Below, one piece after another: positions 36,568-44,312 of a stretch of 64,000 nt of DNA. Each line of letters starts with the position of its first letter. The stretch's first letter is position 1. The position numbers and the translations under genes were made by a program. The notes below the pieces were generated by a model that was not told where the DNA came from, did not search any database, and saw nothing but the letters and a program-made list of their open reading frames with translations. This stretch comes from Proteinivorax hydrogeniformans (GTDB lineage Bacteria > Bacillota > Proteinivoracia > Proteinivoracales > Proteinivoracaceae): assembly GCF_040515995.1 (NCBI RefSeq), contig NZ_CP159485.1, forward strand, positions 1,860,001-1,924,000, written 5' to 3'.

Positions 36568-37314
36568 TCAATATCTAAAACAAATTCCATCATACCCCGC
36601 AACATCCCAGGGGGTTATAAGACCCAAGATCTTTTCTTCCTTCTTGCCGTTTTCAGTTATAAATATAACTGAAATACGCTTATCATCTTTAAGTCCTTGC
36701 TTAAACATTTCCTCAATGTCCATTACAAGGGTGCTTTTGGGAACAAATTCAAAGTATTCGCTTTTATGTTTTTCTATAGGAAGAAAATCAGCAAACTCTT
36801 CTATTGTGTTGTCTTGATCTGTTTCCAGTATGCGGTGTTCAACAAGATATGAAAATACTGTGTTTTCACTAAATATACCTAGTAGCTTATCATCCTCGTC
36901 AACTACTGGTACATGAGTAAATGTATGTTTATGCATTTTTTCCATGATTTCGAGTGCATTGTCTTTGAGAGTGGCAGTAAAGATGTTTGTGTAGCTTACG
37001 GCAATTTTTTCTAAAGCTTTAGGGGGATTTATTATCGTTTGGGCTATAGCGTAATAGTTCTTTACAGTAATATCATGAGGCTCTGCTATTGGTTTCACAC
37101 CTTCTTTAGACTCATGTACTATAGCATTTCTTAGCTTTGCGTAATCTTTTAATTCTTCGTAGTATGAGTTCACTATAGTATATCTTTGTTTCATTTCTTC
37201 AAGTAACTTGGTATGTCCCTTATAGTCGCCCGCGTTTAACCTTTGACGCATAAATTTGTCTAGCTCATTATACACATCCAAAAATTTATCTGCATTTGAT
37301 AACTGTTTCGCCAC
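36568..37314 (-). CDS. HEPN-like domain + paired CBS domains protein
   Basis: A 248-residue protein. The N-terminal 90 residues are helical and end in KLRNAIVHES, an R-x4-H motif (Arg62, His67) as in HEPN ribonuclease domains. Two CBS domains follow (about 95-150, with HTFTHVPVVDEDDKLLGIFSE, and 185-245, with FITENGKKEEKILGLITPWDV), which usually bind adenine nucleotides. The fusion suggests an RNase gated by a nucleotide, or a non-catalytic HEPN scaffold. It lies directly upstream of the BREX promoter, on the same strand. A defence role is inferred from position only. Confidence 0.68.
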   Translation of the reverse strand: MAKQLSNADKFLDVYNELDKFMRQRLNAGDYKGHTKLLEEMKQRYTIVNSYYEELKDYAKLRNAIVHESKEGVKPIAEPHDITVKNYYAIAQTIINPPKALEKIAVSYTNIFTATLKDNALEIMEKMHKHTFTHVPVVDEDDKLLGIFSENTVFSYLVEHRILETDQDNTIEEFADFLPIEKHKSEYFEFVPKSTLVMDIEEMFKQGLKDDKRISVIFITENGKKEEKILGLITPWDVAGYDGICFRY

Positions 37315-37942
37315 TTCAATCAGCTCCCAATCTATTATTTTAACGCTACATTTCCAATTTTATCTTGGATTTTTTTGTTTTTTATTCTAATACAATTTAT
37401 TCTATTAAAATACATTAAATCCTTTTATTGTAAATGCGCTTTTTAAGTTTAAGCTGTGCTGCGGATTTTTAATTGCCTATGTGATAGTAGTGAGTAGTGG
37501 TAAATTAAAGGGTGGTCAAATGCTCAGTCCTTTTTCTGACTGCTTTGTGGGTCTTTGCGCCCTTGTGGGCTAGATCCTTCGGCAAGCTCAGGATGACTTT
37601 AAAAAATAAGGGCACACTTGCTGCCGGTGTTTAGAATTGAGGCACAAAGAAACCAAGACCCCAGCGTATAAGTAACACGTGGAAGTCTTGGATTTTTTAT
37701 ATCAGTTTTTGCAACCCGCCCAGACTGCTTAGAAGTACTCAGTTCCGCGGCGTAGAACACTCACAATCTGAGGTTATCAGCCTGAGTAGTGTGTGTCCCA
37801 CAACAACGAAGATAGGTGCTTATGACCCACCCAGACTGCTTAGAAGTGCCTAGATTCTAGGCGCCCGACACTCAGAATCCCGGAGCGTATCTTTTAATAC
37901 GTGAGGACATTCTGAGTGTCGGGCAACAACGAAGATAGGTGC
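37315..37942. repeat. Repeat-filled gap between HEPN-CBS and glutaredoxin genes
   Basis: No gene seen. It holds a GCGCCCTTGTGGGCTAGATCCTTCGGC…AGGATGAC repeat (37557-37597), a hairpin CCAAGAC…GTCTTGG followed by T6 (37653-37698) that recurs at about 39858-39901, and two tandem inverted-repeat elements starting CCAGACTGCTTAGAAG (37720 and 37831). Confidence 0.7.
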
Positions 37943-37957
37943 TTATAAGCTGTCTGG
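37831..37957. repeat. 127-bp inverted-repeat element overlapping the glutaredoxin stop
   Basis: Ends CCAGACTGCTTAGAAGTGCCTA and, on the other strand, CCAGACAGCTTATAAGCACCTA (18 of 22 identical). Inside are a perfect 15-bp stem (37864-37878 / 37909-37923) and a nested CGTAT…ATACG stem. A second, less complete unit lies at 37720-37823 and a related one at 40165-40278. The right end supplies the last codons and stop of the glutaredoxin gene. Confidence 0.7.
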
Positions 37958-38161
37958 CCTACCTTTAAACCACTTGATTATCTCCTCCGACTCATATAAC
38001 GCCTTCCCATCTATTAGTAGCATTGGGACTTGTACTTTTCCGCCTTTTTCTATTAGTTCTTCTTTATTCTTAGGGTCTTTTTTTATGTCTGCCAGCGAGA
38101 CGGATATATTATTATCCTCCATGTACCTTTCTACCTTGATGCAATATGGACATGTGCTCAT
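37943..38161 (-). CDS. Glutaredoxin, probable 5' frameshift
   Basis: A 72-residue glutaredoxin-like thiol oxidoreductase with the CPYC active site at residues 4-7, the cis-Pro segment KVQVPMLLIDG and ESEEIIKWF helix. Relatives begin with a beta strand before CPYC. Here the same frame upstream encodes EINDLKLFT but lacks a start codon, while AGAGGTGAT-ATGAAATTAAC lies in the neighbouring frame just before it; one extra A would join them. Either one base was lost (mutation or read error) or translation starts at ATG 38161 and lacks the first strand. The 3' end is formed by a repeat element. Confidence 0.8.
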   Translation of the reverse strand: MSTCPYCIKVERYMEDNNISVSLADIKKDPKNKEELIEKGGKVQVPMLLIDGKALYESEEIIKWFKGRPDSL

Positions 38162-38231
38162 CGTGAAAAGTTTTAAATCGTTAATTTCATATCACCTCTG
38201 TTTATTTTTTCTGTTAGTGATAGATTTAACC

Positions 38232-38690
38232 TTAATATTCTTCTAAATCCCATTCAAATATACACTTTTGCTTTTCTCCTCTTTGATACATCTCATTATG
38301 TGATGGTAGGTCTGCTATTTCTTTTAGTTTGAGACCAGCCTTTTCACATGTTCTTCTAGATGGCCAGTTGTCAGGGTCACACGTTATTATTAGCTTATTC
38401 ATTCCATGAGAAGTGGCTACCTGTTTTATAATTTTGCAGGCTTTTGCAGCATAGCTGTTACCTCTATGGGCTGCATCTATACCATATCCTATGTTGCCTC
38501 CATAATATATATTTTCGTTATAGCCAATGCGGATATCAATGTTGCCTATGGGGGCACTAGAATCATGTAAGGTTATGCTGTATTTATAAGCAGGTACATA
38601 TCCTTTTTCTTCATTGGCCGGTGTTTTTTCCTCTATTTTTAAGTCAATTGTGCCATCTGTTAGCAAATCGAAATCTTTGAATTTAAACAT
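38232..38690 (-). CDS. GNAT-family N-acetyltransferase (RimJ/RimL type)
   Basis: A 152-residue acetyltransferase of the GNAT fold. The acetyl-CoA region is GNIGYGIDAAHRGNSYAAKACKII (beta4, then the R-G-x-S/G-x-A loop), followed by CDPDNWPSRRTCEKAGLKL, the usual alpha4-beta7 end. It would transfer an acetyl group from acetyl-CoA to an amine or protein N-terminus; the substrate cannot be read from sequence. It stands 70 bp upstream of the glutaredoxin gene on the same strand and 43 bp downstream of the lipoprotein gene. Confidence 0.85.
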   Translation of the reverse strand: MFKFKDFDLLTDGTIDLKIEEKTPANEEKGYVPAYKYSITLHDSSAPIGNIDIRIGYNENIYYGGNIGYGIDAAHRGNSYAAKACKIIKQVATSHGMNKLIITCDPDNWPSRRTCEKAGLKLKEIADLPSHNEMYQRGEKQKCIFEWDLEEY

Positions 38691-38733
38691 TTTTATCCCC
38701 CTTGTGCCTGGTGGGTAGTAAAGATTATGAACT

Positions 38734-39594
38734 TTATAGACCTGCTTCTTCGATGTCTATTGTATTTGTCTCGTCAAACTCTGGCAGATTAATATCTATG
38801 TCTTCATTTATATCCCAGTACTCCGTATCTATAGTGTTTTTGACTTTAACTACTTCCCCTGCCATTTTAAGCTCATAGTCTATTTGAACTTTTTGTTTTA
38901 TTATCTGGTATTCATTATTCACATATGTTGTCAAAGAAAAATCAAAAGAATCATCAATTATTAGTTCTAGCATTTCTTCTTCTAACCCTGTTACATATAA
39001 TAGGTCTCCCTCTTGTTCTATTAATGTCATTATCTCATCTAAACCTAATTCTACTGTCAGTTTGGTTGCTAACTGCTGCTGATCGTTTATTTGTACATTT
39101 ACTTCTTGTTCTGCTGAAGAGTTTCTATTTGTTGTAACTTGTGCAAGGTTAACTAAGTCCTCTTGCATTTCATCAACTTCAGATGCCTGTAGCATTTCAT
39201 AAAAGTCTTTGCCTATCTCGTCTTCTACATCGAACTTTAAAAACTTTTCTTCTTCATTTAAATTAAACAGATCAAAACTTTTAAAGTATGCGATGTTCCC
39301 GACTTGGTAGCCTTCCATGAATGTTGGAGTTCCAAACATCTCCATTTTTAGCTCAGTATAAGCAATGTCACCATCAAACTTTCCCTGTATTTCCATCTCT
39401 ATATCTGGATTGAACCCTGCTACTTCTCCGTCTACATATGTCCCCATTTCCATGCTAAATCGGCCACTTTCTATTTGATACTGACTTTCTGATATTTTCT
39501 CTAAGACCTCCGTTGCAGTTAACCCATCAATGCCACAAGCCGTAAATGCAAAGCTTAACACTACTACCAACCCAAAAATCCCCATCCTTTTCAT
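38734..39594 (-). CDS. Secreted lipoprotein, LppX/DUF6612-like
   Basis: A 286-residue lipoprotein. The signal peptide (residues 1-19) ends in a lipobox FTAC-G, so Cys20 is probably lipidated and anchored on the outer face of the membrane. The mature part is rich in beta strands and acidic residues, with the recurrent pattern of LolA/LppX-like proteins (EVLEKISESQYQIESGRFSMEM near the start). These bind lipids or act in cell-envelope trafficking, but the role here is unknown. AAGGGG precedes ATG 39594. Confidence 0.78.
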   Translation of the reverse strand: MKRMGIFGLVVVLSFAFTACGIDGLTATEVLEKISESQYQIESGRFSMEMGTYVDGEVAGFNPDIEMEIQGKFDGDIAYTELKMEMFGTPTFMEGYQVGNIAYFKSFDLFNLNEEEKFLKFDVEDEIGKDFYEMLQASEVDEMQEDLVNLAQVTTNRNSSAEQEVNVQINDQQQLATKLTVELGLDEIMTLIEQEGDLLYVTGLEEEMLELIIDDSFDFSLTTYVNNEYQIIKQKVQIDYELKMAGEVVKVKNTIDTEYWDINEDIDINLPEFDETNTIDIEEAGL

Positions 39595-40264
39595 AATTGC
39601 ACCCCTTTTCTTAATTTTTAAATATGTTATTAGTATATCAGTAATTGGTTAATTTTTCTAGGGTGAGTGTCGGCGAATTAAATACCTCAGAGGTAAGAGG
39701 TTTGTAATTTTGTATGGGCTGGGAGAGCCTGTGTTGTGGGTTTCGTGGGTCTTTGCGCCCTTGTGGGCTAGATCCTTCGGCGTAGCTCAGGATGACTTCA
39801 AAAAATGAGACCACGCTAGTCTACTTAGAATTGTTTAGGATTTATACACAAAAAATCAAGACCCCCAGCGTATTAGCAACTCGTGGATGTCTTGGATTTT
39901 TTATATCAGTTTTTACGACCCGCCCAGACTGCTTAGAAGTGCTTAGGTTCTAGGCGCAGTTGGTGGACCAGGGCGGGAGCGTATAAATAATACGTGGGAT
40001 AATGGTAGTGGGAAGTGAGAAGTTTGAGGTTGGTTGAGTGCTAAGTCCTTTTTCTGCCGTTTCGTGGGTCCTGCGCCCTTATGGGCTAGATCCTTCACTT
40101 TGTTCAGGATGACAGTTCTATAGGCACTCTAGTGGCAGTTCTGTGGACCTTGTGCTCTCAATGGGCAAACTGCTTAGATGTGGCTAGATTCTAGGCGTAG
40201 AACACTCACAATCTGAAGTTATCAGCTTTAGTAGTGTGTGTCCTATAACAACGAAGATAGGTGC
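39595..40264. repeat. Repeat-filled gap before the sirtuin gene
   Basis: No gene seen. Contains two copies of the GCGCCCTTGTGGGCTAGATCCTTC…AGGATGAC repeat (39755-39796 and 40073-40113), the CAAGAC…GTCTTGGATTTTTT hairpin (about 39860-39905), a half element CCAGACTGCTTAGAAG (from 39924), and an inverted-repeat element at 40165-40278. Confidence 0.7.
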
Positions 40265-40278
40265 TTATAAGCAGTCTG
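40165..40278. repeat. Inverted-repeat element overlapping the sirtuin stop
   Basis: A relative of the element at 37831-37957. It ends in AACAACGAAGATAGGTGCTTATAAGC, the same 26-nt sequence as at the glutaredoxin gene (split here to 20-base parts in reading: AACAACGAAGATAGG and TGCTTATAAGC). It provides the last codons (…CysLeu-stop) of the sirtuin gene. Confidence 0.65.
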
Positions 40279-40987
40279 TAAATGCATCTCCTATTCTTCC
40301 TTTGATACTTAGATACGCTTTCCAATCTTGGTGGGTTGGTTGCTTGTTTATTACCACCAGCTTATTTCCTCTGTAGTAGTCTATTAGATGGGCTGCTGGA
40401 TAGACTGTTAGGGATGTTCCTCCTACTATTAGTAGGTCTGCTTTTGATATGTGGGTGATTGCTTTTTGTAGTGTGTCCATATTAAGACTTTCTTCGTATA
40501 GGGTCACGTCTGGTTTGATTATACCTTGGCATTTTTGGCACTTAGGTGTGGTGTTTGATTTTAAGATATAGTCTAGATCGTAGGATTTGTTACACTCTAA
40601 GCAGTAGTTCCTATATATAGAGCCGTGGAGCTCTAGTACGTTTTTGCTTTTTGCCTTTTGGTGGAGTCCGTCTACGTTTTGGGTTATTACTGCTTTAACT
40701 TTACCTTGTTGCTCTAATTTGGCTAAAGCTTTGTGGGCGGCATTTGGTTTGGCCTCTTTATGGATTATTTTTTCTTTGTAGAATTTGTAGAATATGTCCG
40801 GATGTTTCGTGAAAAAAGAATAGCTTAATATTTCTTCAGGGGAGTAGTTAAGTCCTGAATCACTATTGTGAATGCCTTGTGCCGATCTAAAATCAGGGAT
40901 GCCACTTTCGGTGGAAACGCCAGCACCACCGAAGAAGACGATGTTGTTGCTTTCTTTTATGAGTTTTTTTAGTTTTTGTAGTTTCAT
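40265..40987 (-). CDS. Sir2-family NAD-dependent protein deacylase
   Basis: A 240-residue sirtuin of the class III/bacterial type. Motifs are FFGGAGVSTESGIPDFRS (NAD site), ITQNVDGLHQKA, the catalytic His in ELHGSIYRNYC, a four-cysteine zinc site (CLEC…CQKC), and IVGGTSLTVYPAA. It removes acyl groups from protein lysines using NAD. The length is normal. The last residues (TDCL-stop) lie within a repeat element shared with the glutaredoxin gene, so the C-terminus may have been reshaped by that insertion. Confidence 0.93.
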   Translation of the reverse strand: MKLQKLKKLIKESNNIVFFGGAGVSTESGIPDFRSAQGIHNSDSGLNYSPEEILSYSFFTKHPDIFYKFYKEKIIHKEAKPNAAHKALAKLEQQGKVKAVITQNVDGLHQKAKSKNVLELHGSIYRNYCLECNKSYDLDYILKSNTTPKCQKCQGIIKPDVTLYEESLNMDTLQKAITHISKADLLIVGGTSLTVYPAAHLIDYYRGNKLVVINKQPTHQDWKAYLSIKGRIGDAFTDCL

Positions 40988-41778
40988 TGATGTATTCCTC
41001 CCGTGGTCTTAGTTGAATAGCGAGTGAGTGACTTCCGTGCTCGTTTTGAAGGTCTTTGCACCCTTGTGGGCTGGACCCTTCGCTTTACAGTTCTGTAGGT
41101 GCTTACGCCCCGCCCAGACTGCTAGGTTGCGGGTGACTTTGTGTTGAAGGTTATCAGCTATTATCAATGTTTAACCTCCTCTTGGATCAATTAAGTAGAT
41201 ATTGTTGAGTTATAAGCGATCTACCTCTCTTCGTCTACCCCTTCTAATTCTAGGACTTTTTGGACGCATTTGTCTAAAAGGATATTTGGATTTCGCCATG
41301 GTAAACATTACGATATGAGCTACATGATGGGTAGCGAACCCGTATATGTGTGAAAAACTCTGCTTCGGTTTCACCTTTAGGGATATATTATAATATTTTT
41401 AATTTTTTCTCAATATGCGATTTTAGTAGTTAGAGGCGATAAGGAAGTTGGATTGGTCGCGGTGGCCATATTTGGTCTTGGCCGGCACAGAGGCGCGGCC
41501 ACTACCCTCTTTGAGGGAAACATTTCTACTTTCTACTTTCTACTCTTTTTCGTTGAGGGTTTGTCATTTCTGACGGCGTTATTTGCTGAAACCATCTTTG
41601 GTCTTGGCCGGCACAGAGGCGCGGCCACTACCCTCTTTGAGGGAAACATTTCTACTTTCTACTTTAGACCAGTTCAATTTTTTTTTCAAACAAAAGGAAA
41701 TTTTAATTTTATTAGTTTTGCTCAAAACTGCAAACAATATAACAGAGAAAACTTAAAATCAAAAGGAGGTTTTCTTCT
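40988..41778. repeat. Gap with direct repeats before the Mn catalase gene
   Basis: No gene seen. A partial GCACCCTTGTGGGCTGGACCC repeat lies at about 41058-41080 and a fragment of the CCAGACTGC element at about 41113. A single degenerate end of the 50-kb inverted-repeat element (GGTAAACATTACGATATGAGCTACATG) lies at about 41297. Two 74-bp direct copies (41466-41539 and 41592-41665) follow. An open frame through these copies is not considered a gene. Confidence 0.6.
41466..41665. repeat. Two near-identical 74-bp direct repeats
   Basis: 41466-41539 and 41592-41665 differ at about one base and are 52 bp apart. Each contains GCACAGAGGCGCGGCCACTACCCTCTTTGAGGG (in parts), a motif that also occurs in degenerate form near 49910, 57035 and 57200. 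Confidence 0.85.
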
Positions 41779-42711
41779 TTGTTTAAACATGAAAAGCATA
41801 TGCTAGATAACTTTGAGGTTAAGGTTGAAAAGCCAAATCCAACTTATGCTGCTATGATGCTAGAGCAGCTTGGTGGTGGCCAAGGTGAGTTAAAGGCTGC
41901 TATGCAGTATATCAGCCAAAGTTTTAGGATTAAAGACCCTGAAATTAAGGACTTGTTTTTAGACATTGGTGCTGAAGAGTTAAGTCATATGGAAATGGTA
42001 GCACAGACTATAAATCTATTAAATGGTGATGAGCCTGATGTTAACCAGGTAAATGCCGGGTCTATTGAGGCTCATACTATGACAGGCTTAGCTCCTCAAT
42101 TAACTAATGCTTCTGGCTTTCCTTGGACTGCAGGTTATGTAAATGTTACCGGAGACTTACCGGCAGACCTTCTATCTAATATTGCAGCTGAGCAGAGGGC
42201 TAAGGTTGTTTATGAGCTGCTTTATCGTCAAATTGACGACAAGCATGTTAAAAACACCATCGATTTCCTTCTTAACCGCGAGGAAGCTCATAACGCTTTG
42301 TTTAGACAGGCATTCCAGAAGGTTCAAGAAACTGGTTCTAATATGGACTTTGGTGTAGATGAGCAGGCTAGGCTTTACTTTGACTTGTCTACCCCGGGTA
42401 AATATTTTGAAACAGGACATCCTGAACATCCAAGTTTCCAAGAGCCTGCTCATGCCATGGAGCAGCAGGGACAAACTCAACAAGGTGGTCAAATTTTCAA
42501 AGAAGGGCAGCATACCCAGCATGGTAGTTTAATGCAACAACAAGGTCAGCAAGGCCAGCAGGGACAGCAGAGTCAGCAAAGCCACCAGCAGCAGGGACAG
42601 CAACAAAACCAGCAGCAAGGTTCTGGGCAAACTCAAGATCAACAGATGAACAACGTTCAGCAAGATGGTCAGATGAAGAGTAGTCAAGATCAGAAGAATA
42701 AAATGAGCTAG
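41779..42711 (+). CDS. Manganese catalase with long Gln-rich tail
   Basis: A 310-residue dimanganese catalase (ferritin-like, CotJC/Mn-catalase family) that breaks down hydrogen peroxide. Metal-site residues are in GELKAAMQYISQ, GAEELSHMEMVAQ (E-x2-H), AAEQRAKVVYELL and NREEAHNALFRQ (E-x2-H). The core ends near residue 225. The last 85 residues are a low-complexity tail made of Gln, Gly, Ser and His, unusual for the family. The start is TTG 41779, nine bases after AGGAGG (41764-41769); the nearby ATG 41788 is in another frame. Terminator follows at 42712. Confidence 0.9.
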   Translation: MFKHEKHMLDNFEVKVEKPNPTYAAMMLEQLGGGQGELKAAMQYISQSFRIKDPEIKDLFLDIGAEELSHMEMVAQTINLLNGDEPDVNQVNAGSIEAHTMTGLAPQLTNASGFPWTAGYVNVTGDLPADLLSNIAAEQRAKVVYELLYRQIDDKHVKNTIDFLLNREEAHNALFRQAFQKVQETGSNMDFGVDEQARLYFDLSTPGKYFETGHPEHPSFQEPAHAMEQQGQTQQGGQIFKEGQHTQHGSLMQQQGQQGQQGQQSQQSHQQQGQQQNQQQGSGQTQDQQMNNVQQDGQMKSSQDQKNKMS

Positions 42712-42747
42712 AAAAAAAGTCGGCGATTTTGGCCGACTTTTTTTTTT
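42712..42747 (+). terminator. Terminator of the Mn catalase gene
   Basis: A 13-bp stem AAAAAAAGTCGGC / GCCGACTTTTTTT with a 7-nt loop and a T9 run, directly after the stop codon. Confidence 0.92.
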
Positions 42748-42816
42748 AGCTTGACTATAATATGGTTGGATAAAAAGGTCTTGTTTGGATGAGCTTCTAG
42801 GGGAGGCTTAGCTGCC

Positions 42817-43131
42817 TTATCTTAATAAGATAATTATTGGAACTAGGATTGCTAGTAATATAACTATTGTTGCACCTGTTATATATATCTTGTCCTTTGT
42901 TTTAAAATTGAATGATCCAATGTCCGGTTTATTGTCATCATATTTTGAAGATAGTTTAAAAAAGTATAAAGCTAAGATAATTTTTATTATGTTAAGAATA
43001 AGTCCTGCTACATCGTTTTGAGTATAGTTAGCTTGGACAAGTAATAGTAACCCAAACCCGAAGGCACAGTATATATTACTTTTGGTTAAGAGTTTTTTCA
43101 AACTAAGCAATTTATCACCTTCAATCATCAT
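42817..43131 (-). CDS. Small membrane protein, about 100 residues
   Basis: An unrecognised protein with three predicted membrane segments (about residues 20-35, 42-60 and 84-104). The reading frame is open to ATG 43131, but GAAGGTGAT lies inside it, so translation may start at a TTG near 43110 instead. It follows a 52-codon membrane protein gene on the same strand, and the two may form a small operon. Function unknown. Confidence 0.6.
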   Translation of the reverse strand: MMIEGDKLLSLKKLLTKSNIYCAFGFGLLLLVQANYTQNDVAGLILNIIKIILALYFFKLSSKYDDNKPDIGSFNFKTKDKIYITGATIVILLAILVPIIILLR

Positions 43132-43164
43132 GAGTTTGTGACACTCTAAAATTAAATCAAGCTT

Positions 43165-43323
43165 CTAGCTGTTTGAAGCCTTCATTGTACAGTAGATTAG
43201 ACCTGCTAGGCCCGCTATGCCTGGCAGTGTAAGTATTGGGATGGTGTCTGCATAGACCATGCTTGTTGCAAAAATTATTAGGCAGGTAACTGCGCCTAGG
43301 ATAAATAGATGCTTTTTTTCCAT
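43165..43323 (-). CDS. Small membrane protein, 52 residues
   Basis: ATG 43323 follows GAGAGGTG by 10 bp. The product has two predicted membrane helices (HLFILGAVTCLIIFATSMVYA and PILTLPGIAGLAGLIYCTM, each one-helix long) and a short polar tail. It reads like a real small membrane protein rather than chance, and lies just upstream of the 42817-43131 gene. Function unknown. Confidence 0.55.
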   Translation of the reverse strand: MEKKHLFILGAVTCLIIFATSMVYADTIPILTLPGIAGLAGLIYCTMKASNS

Positions 43324-43463
43324 ATTTATGTGCACCTCTCTTCTATTTATTTGCAGGTAATTTTTGATATCTTATGTAAAGGATTATATCATTAAGCCAC
43401 CATAGTAAGATAGCTTTTCACCTCCCACGTTTAGTTAATAGTCTGTTATAAGTCAATATTGAG

Positions 43464-43491
43464 AGGTCCCGAACTTGATTGTTCGGGACCT
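43464..43491 (-). terminator. Terminator of the acetyltransferase gene
   Basis: A perfect 11-bp GC-rich stem AGGTCCCGAAC / GTTCGGGACCT with a 6-nt loop, 6 bp past the stop at 43498. The U-run is poor. Confidence 0.65.
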
Positions 43492-43497
43492 TCTTGA

Positions 43498-44067
43498 TTA
43501 GATTTTTAGGTTGCTTTTTGTTTCTTGCCATTCTTCTTTTAACAAATCCATATACATGACATCGGCGAAGGAGCCTGTTCTAGAGTCGAAGGTTCCCTGC
43601 CTTATTATTCCTATTTCTTTAAAGCCTAGCTTTTTGTATAGGCTGTGGGCTCTTTGGTTGTCTGTTATTGAGGTTAGCTCTATTTTATTTAAGTTTAGGA
43701 ATTTAAACATATAGTCTATAAAATGGTATAGGGCATCTAGACCGTATCCTTGTCCTTGCTGCTCTTTTTCGCAAATTTTTATGCCAAACTCTGCTTTTTG
43801 GTCTCTGGGGCTCCAGCCTCCGTAGTTAATCTCACCGATGGGCTGTTGGTTTTTAGCTTCTAAAACTAAAAATCTTTTGTTTGTAGGGTATAGACTTTGG
43901 TTTTCGTTTTCTTTTTGTATGCTTGCTCTAATTGTGTCTTTAGTTTGCAGGGTTCCATAAGCTAAAGTGGCATGTGCCATCATTTCACCGTCGTTCCACC
44001 ATTTGTGTAAAAATTCTTCATCTCCTAGCTGTAACGGTCTAATAATTACTTTTTTTCCTTTGATCAA
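43498..44067 (-). CDS. GNAT-family N-acetyltransferase
   Basis: A 189-residue acetyltransferase of the spermidine/ribosomal-protein type. It begins with KKVIIRPLQLGDEEFLHKWW, has the acetyl-CoA loop EQQGQGYGLDALYHFIDYMF (Q/R-x-x-G-x-G/A type) and ends with NKIELTSITDNQRAHSLYKKLGF, the standard GNAT C-terminal pattern. The substrate is unknown; polyamines or ribosomal proteins are common for this subgroup. It is alone on its transcript with its own hairpin terminator. Confidence 0.88.
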   Translation of the reverse strand: MIKGKKVIIRPLQLGDEEFLHKWWNDGEMMAHATLAYGTLQTKDTIRASIQKENENQSLYPTNKRFLVLEAKNQQPIGEINYGGWSPRDQKAEFGIKICEKEQQGQGYGLDALYHFIDYMFKFLNLNKIELTSITDNQRAHSLYKKLGFKEIGIIRQGTFDSRTGSFADVMYMDLLKEEWQETKSNLKI

Positions 44068-44271
44068 TTTGTTTCCTCCTGTTTTTTTAGAAGGGTTAAA
44101 CTTTGACCACCCTTCTTAATTTTTTTCTTTTGCTTTCATCTATTGTTTTTAGCATTTTTATCACCCTTTCTGGTTTATTATCATGTTTATGTATATTCTT
44201 ATTAGAACAGTTAATCCCTGCTTGGAGTTCTAAAATTTTTTAAATTATTTTTGGAGTTAAGCATCAACTAT

Positions 44272-44308
44272 AAAACTCCTATAGGACTAGGCCCATAGGA
44301 GTTTTTTA
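44272..44308 (-). terminator. Terminator of the PRD regulator gene
   Basis: An 11-bp stem AAAACTCCTAT / ATAGGAGTTTT flanked by A- and T-runs, 4 bp past the stop at 44313. Confidence 0.85.
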
Positions 44309-44312
44309 GTAT

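Noticed and set aside
37831-37957. Possible integron attC site at the glutaredoxin 3' end
   Set aside because: The element lies at a gene end and is palindromic, but lacks the GTTRRRY/RYYYAAC core sites and no integrase gene is near.
41453-41806. 117-codon plus-strand open frame before Mn catalase
   Set aside because: It repeats itself because it crosses the two 74-bp direct repeats and overlaps the catalase RBS and start.
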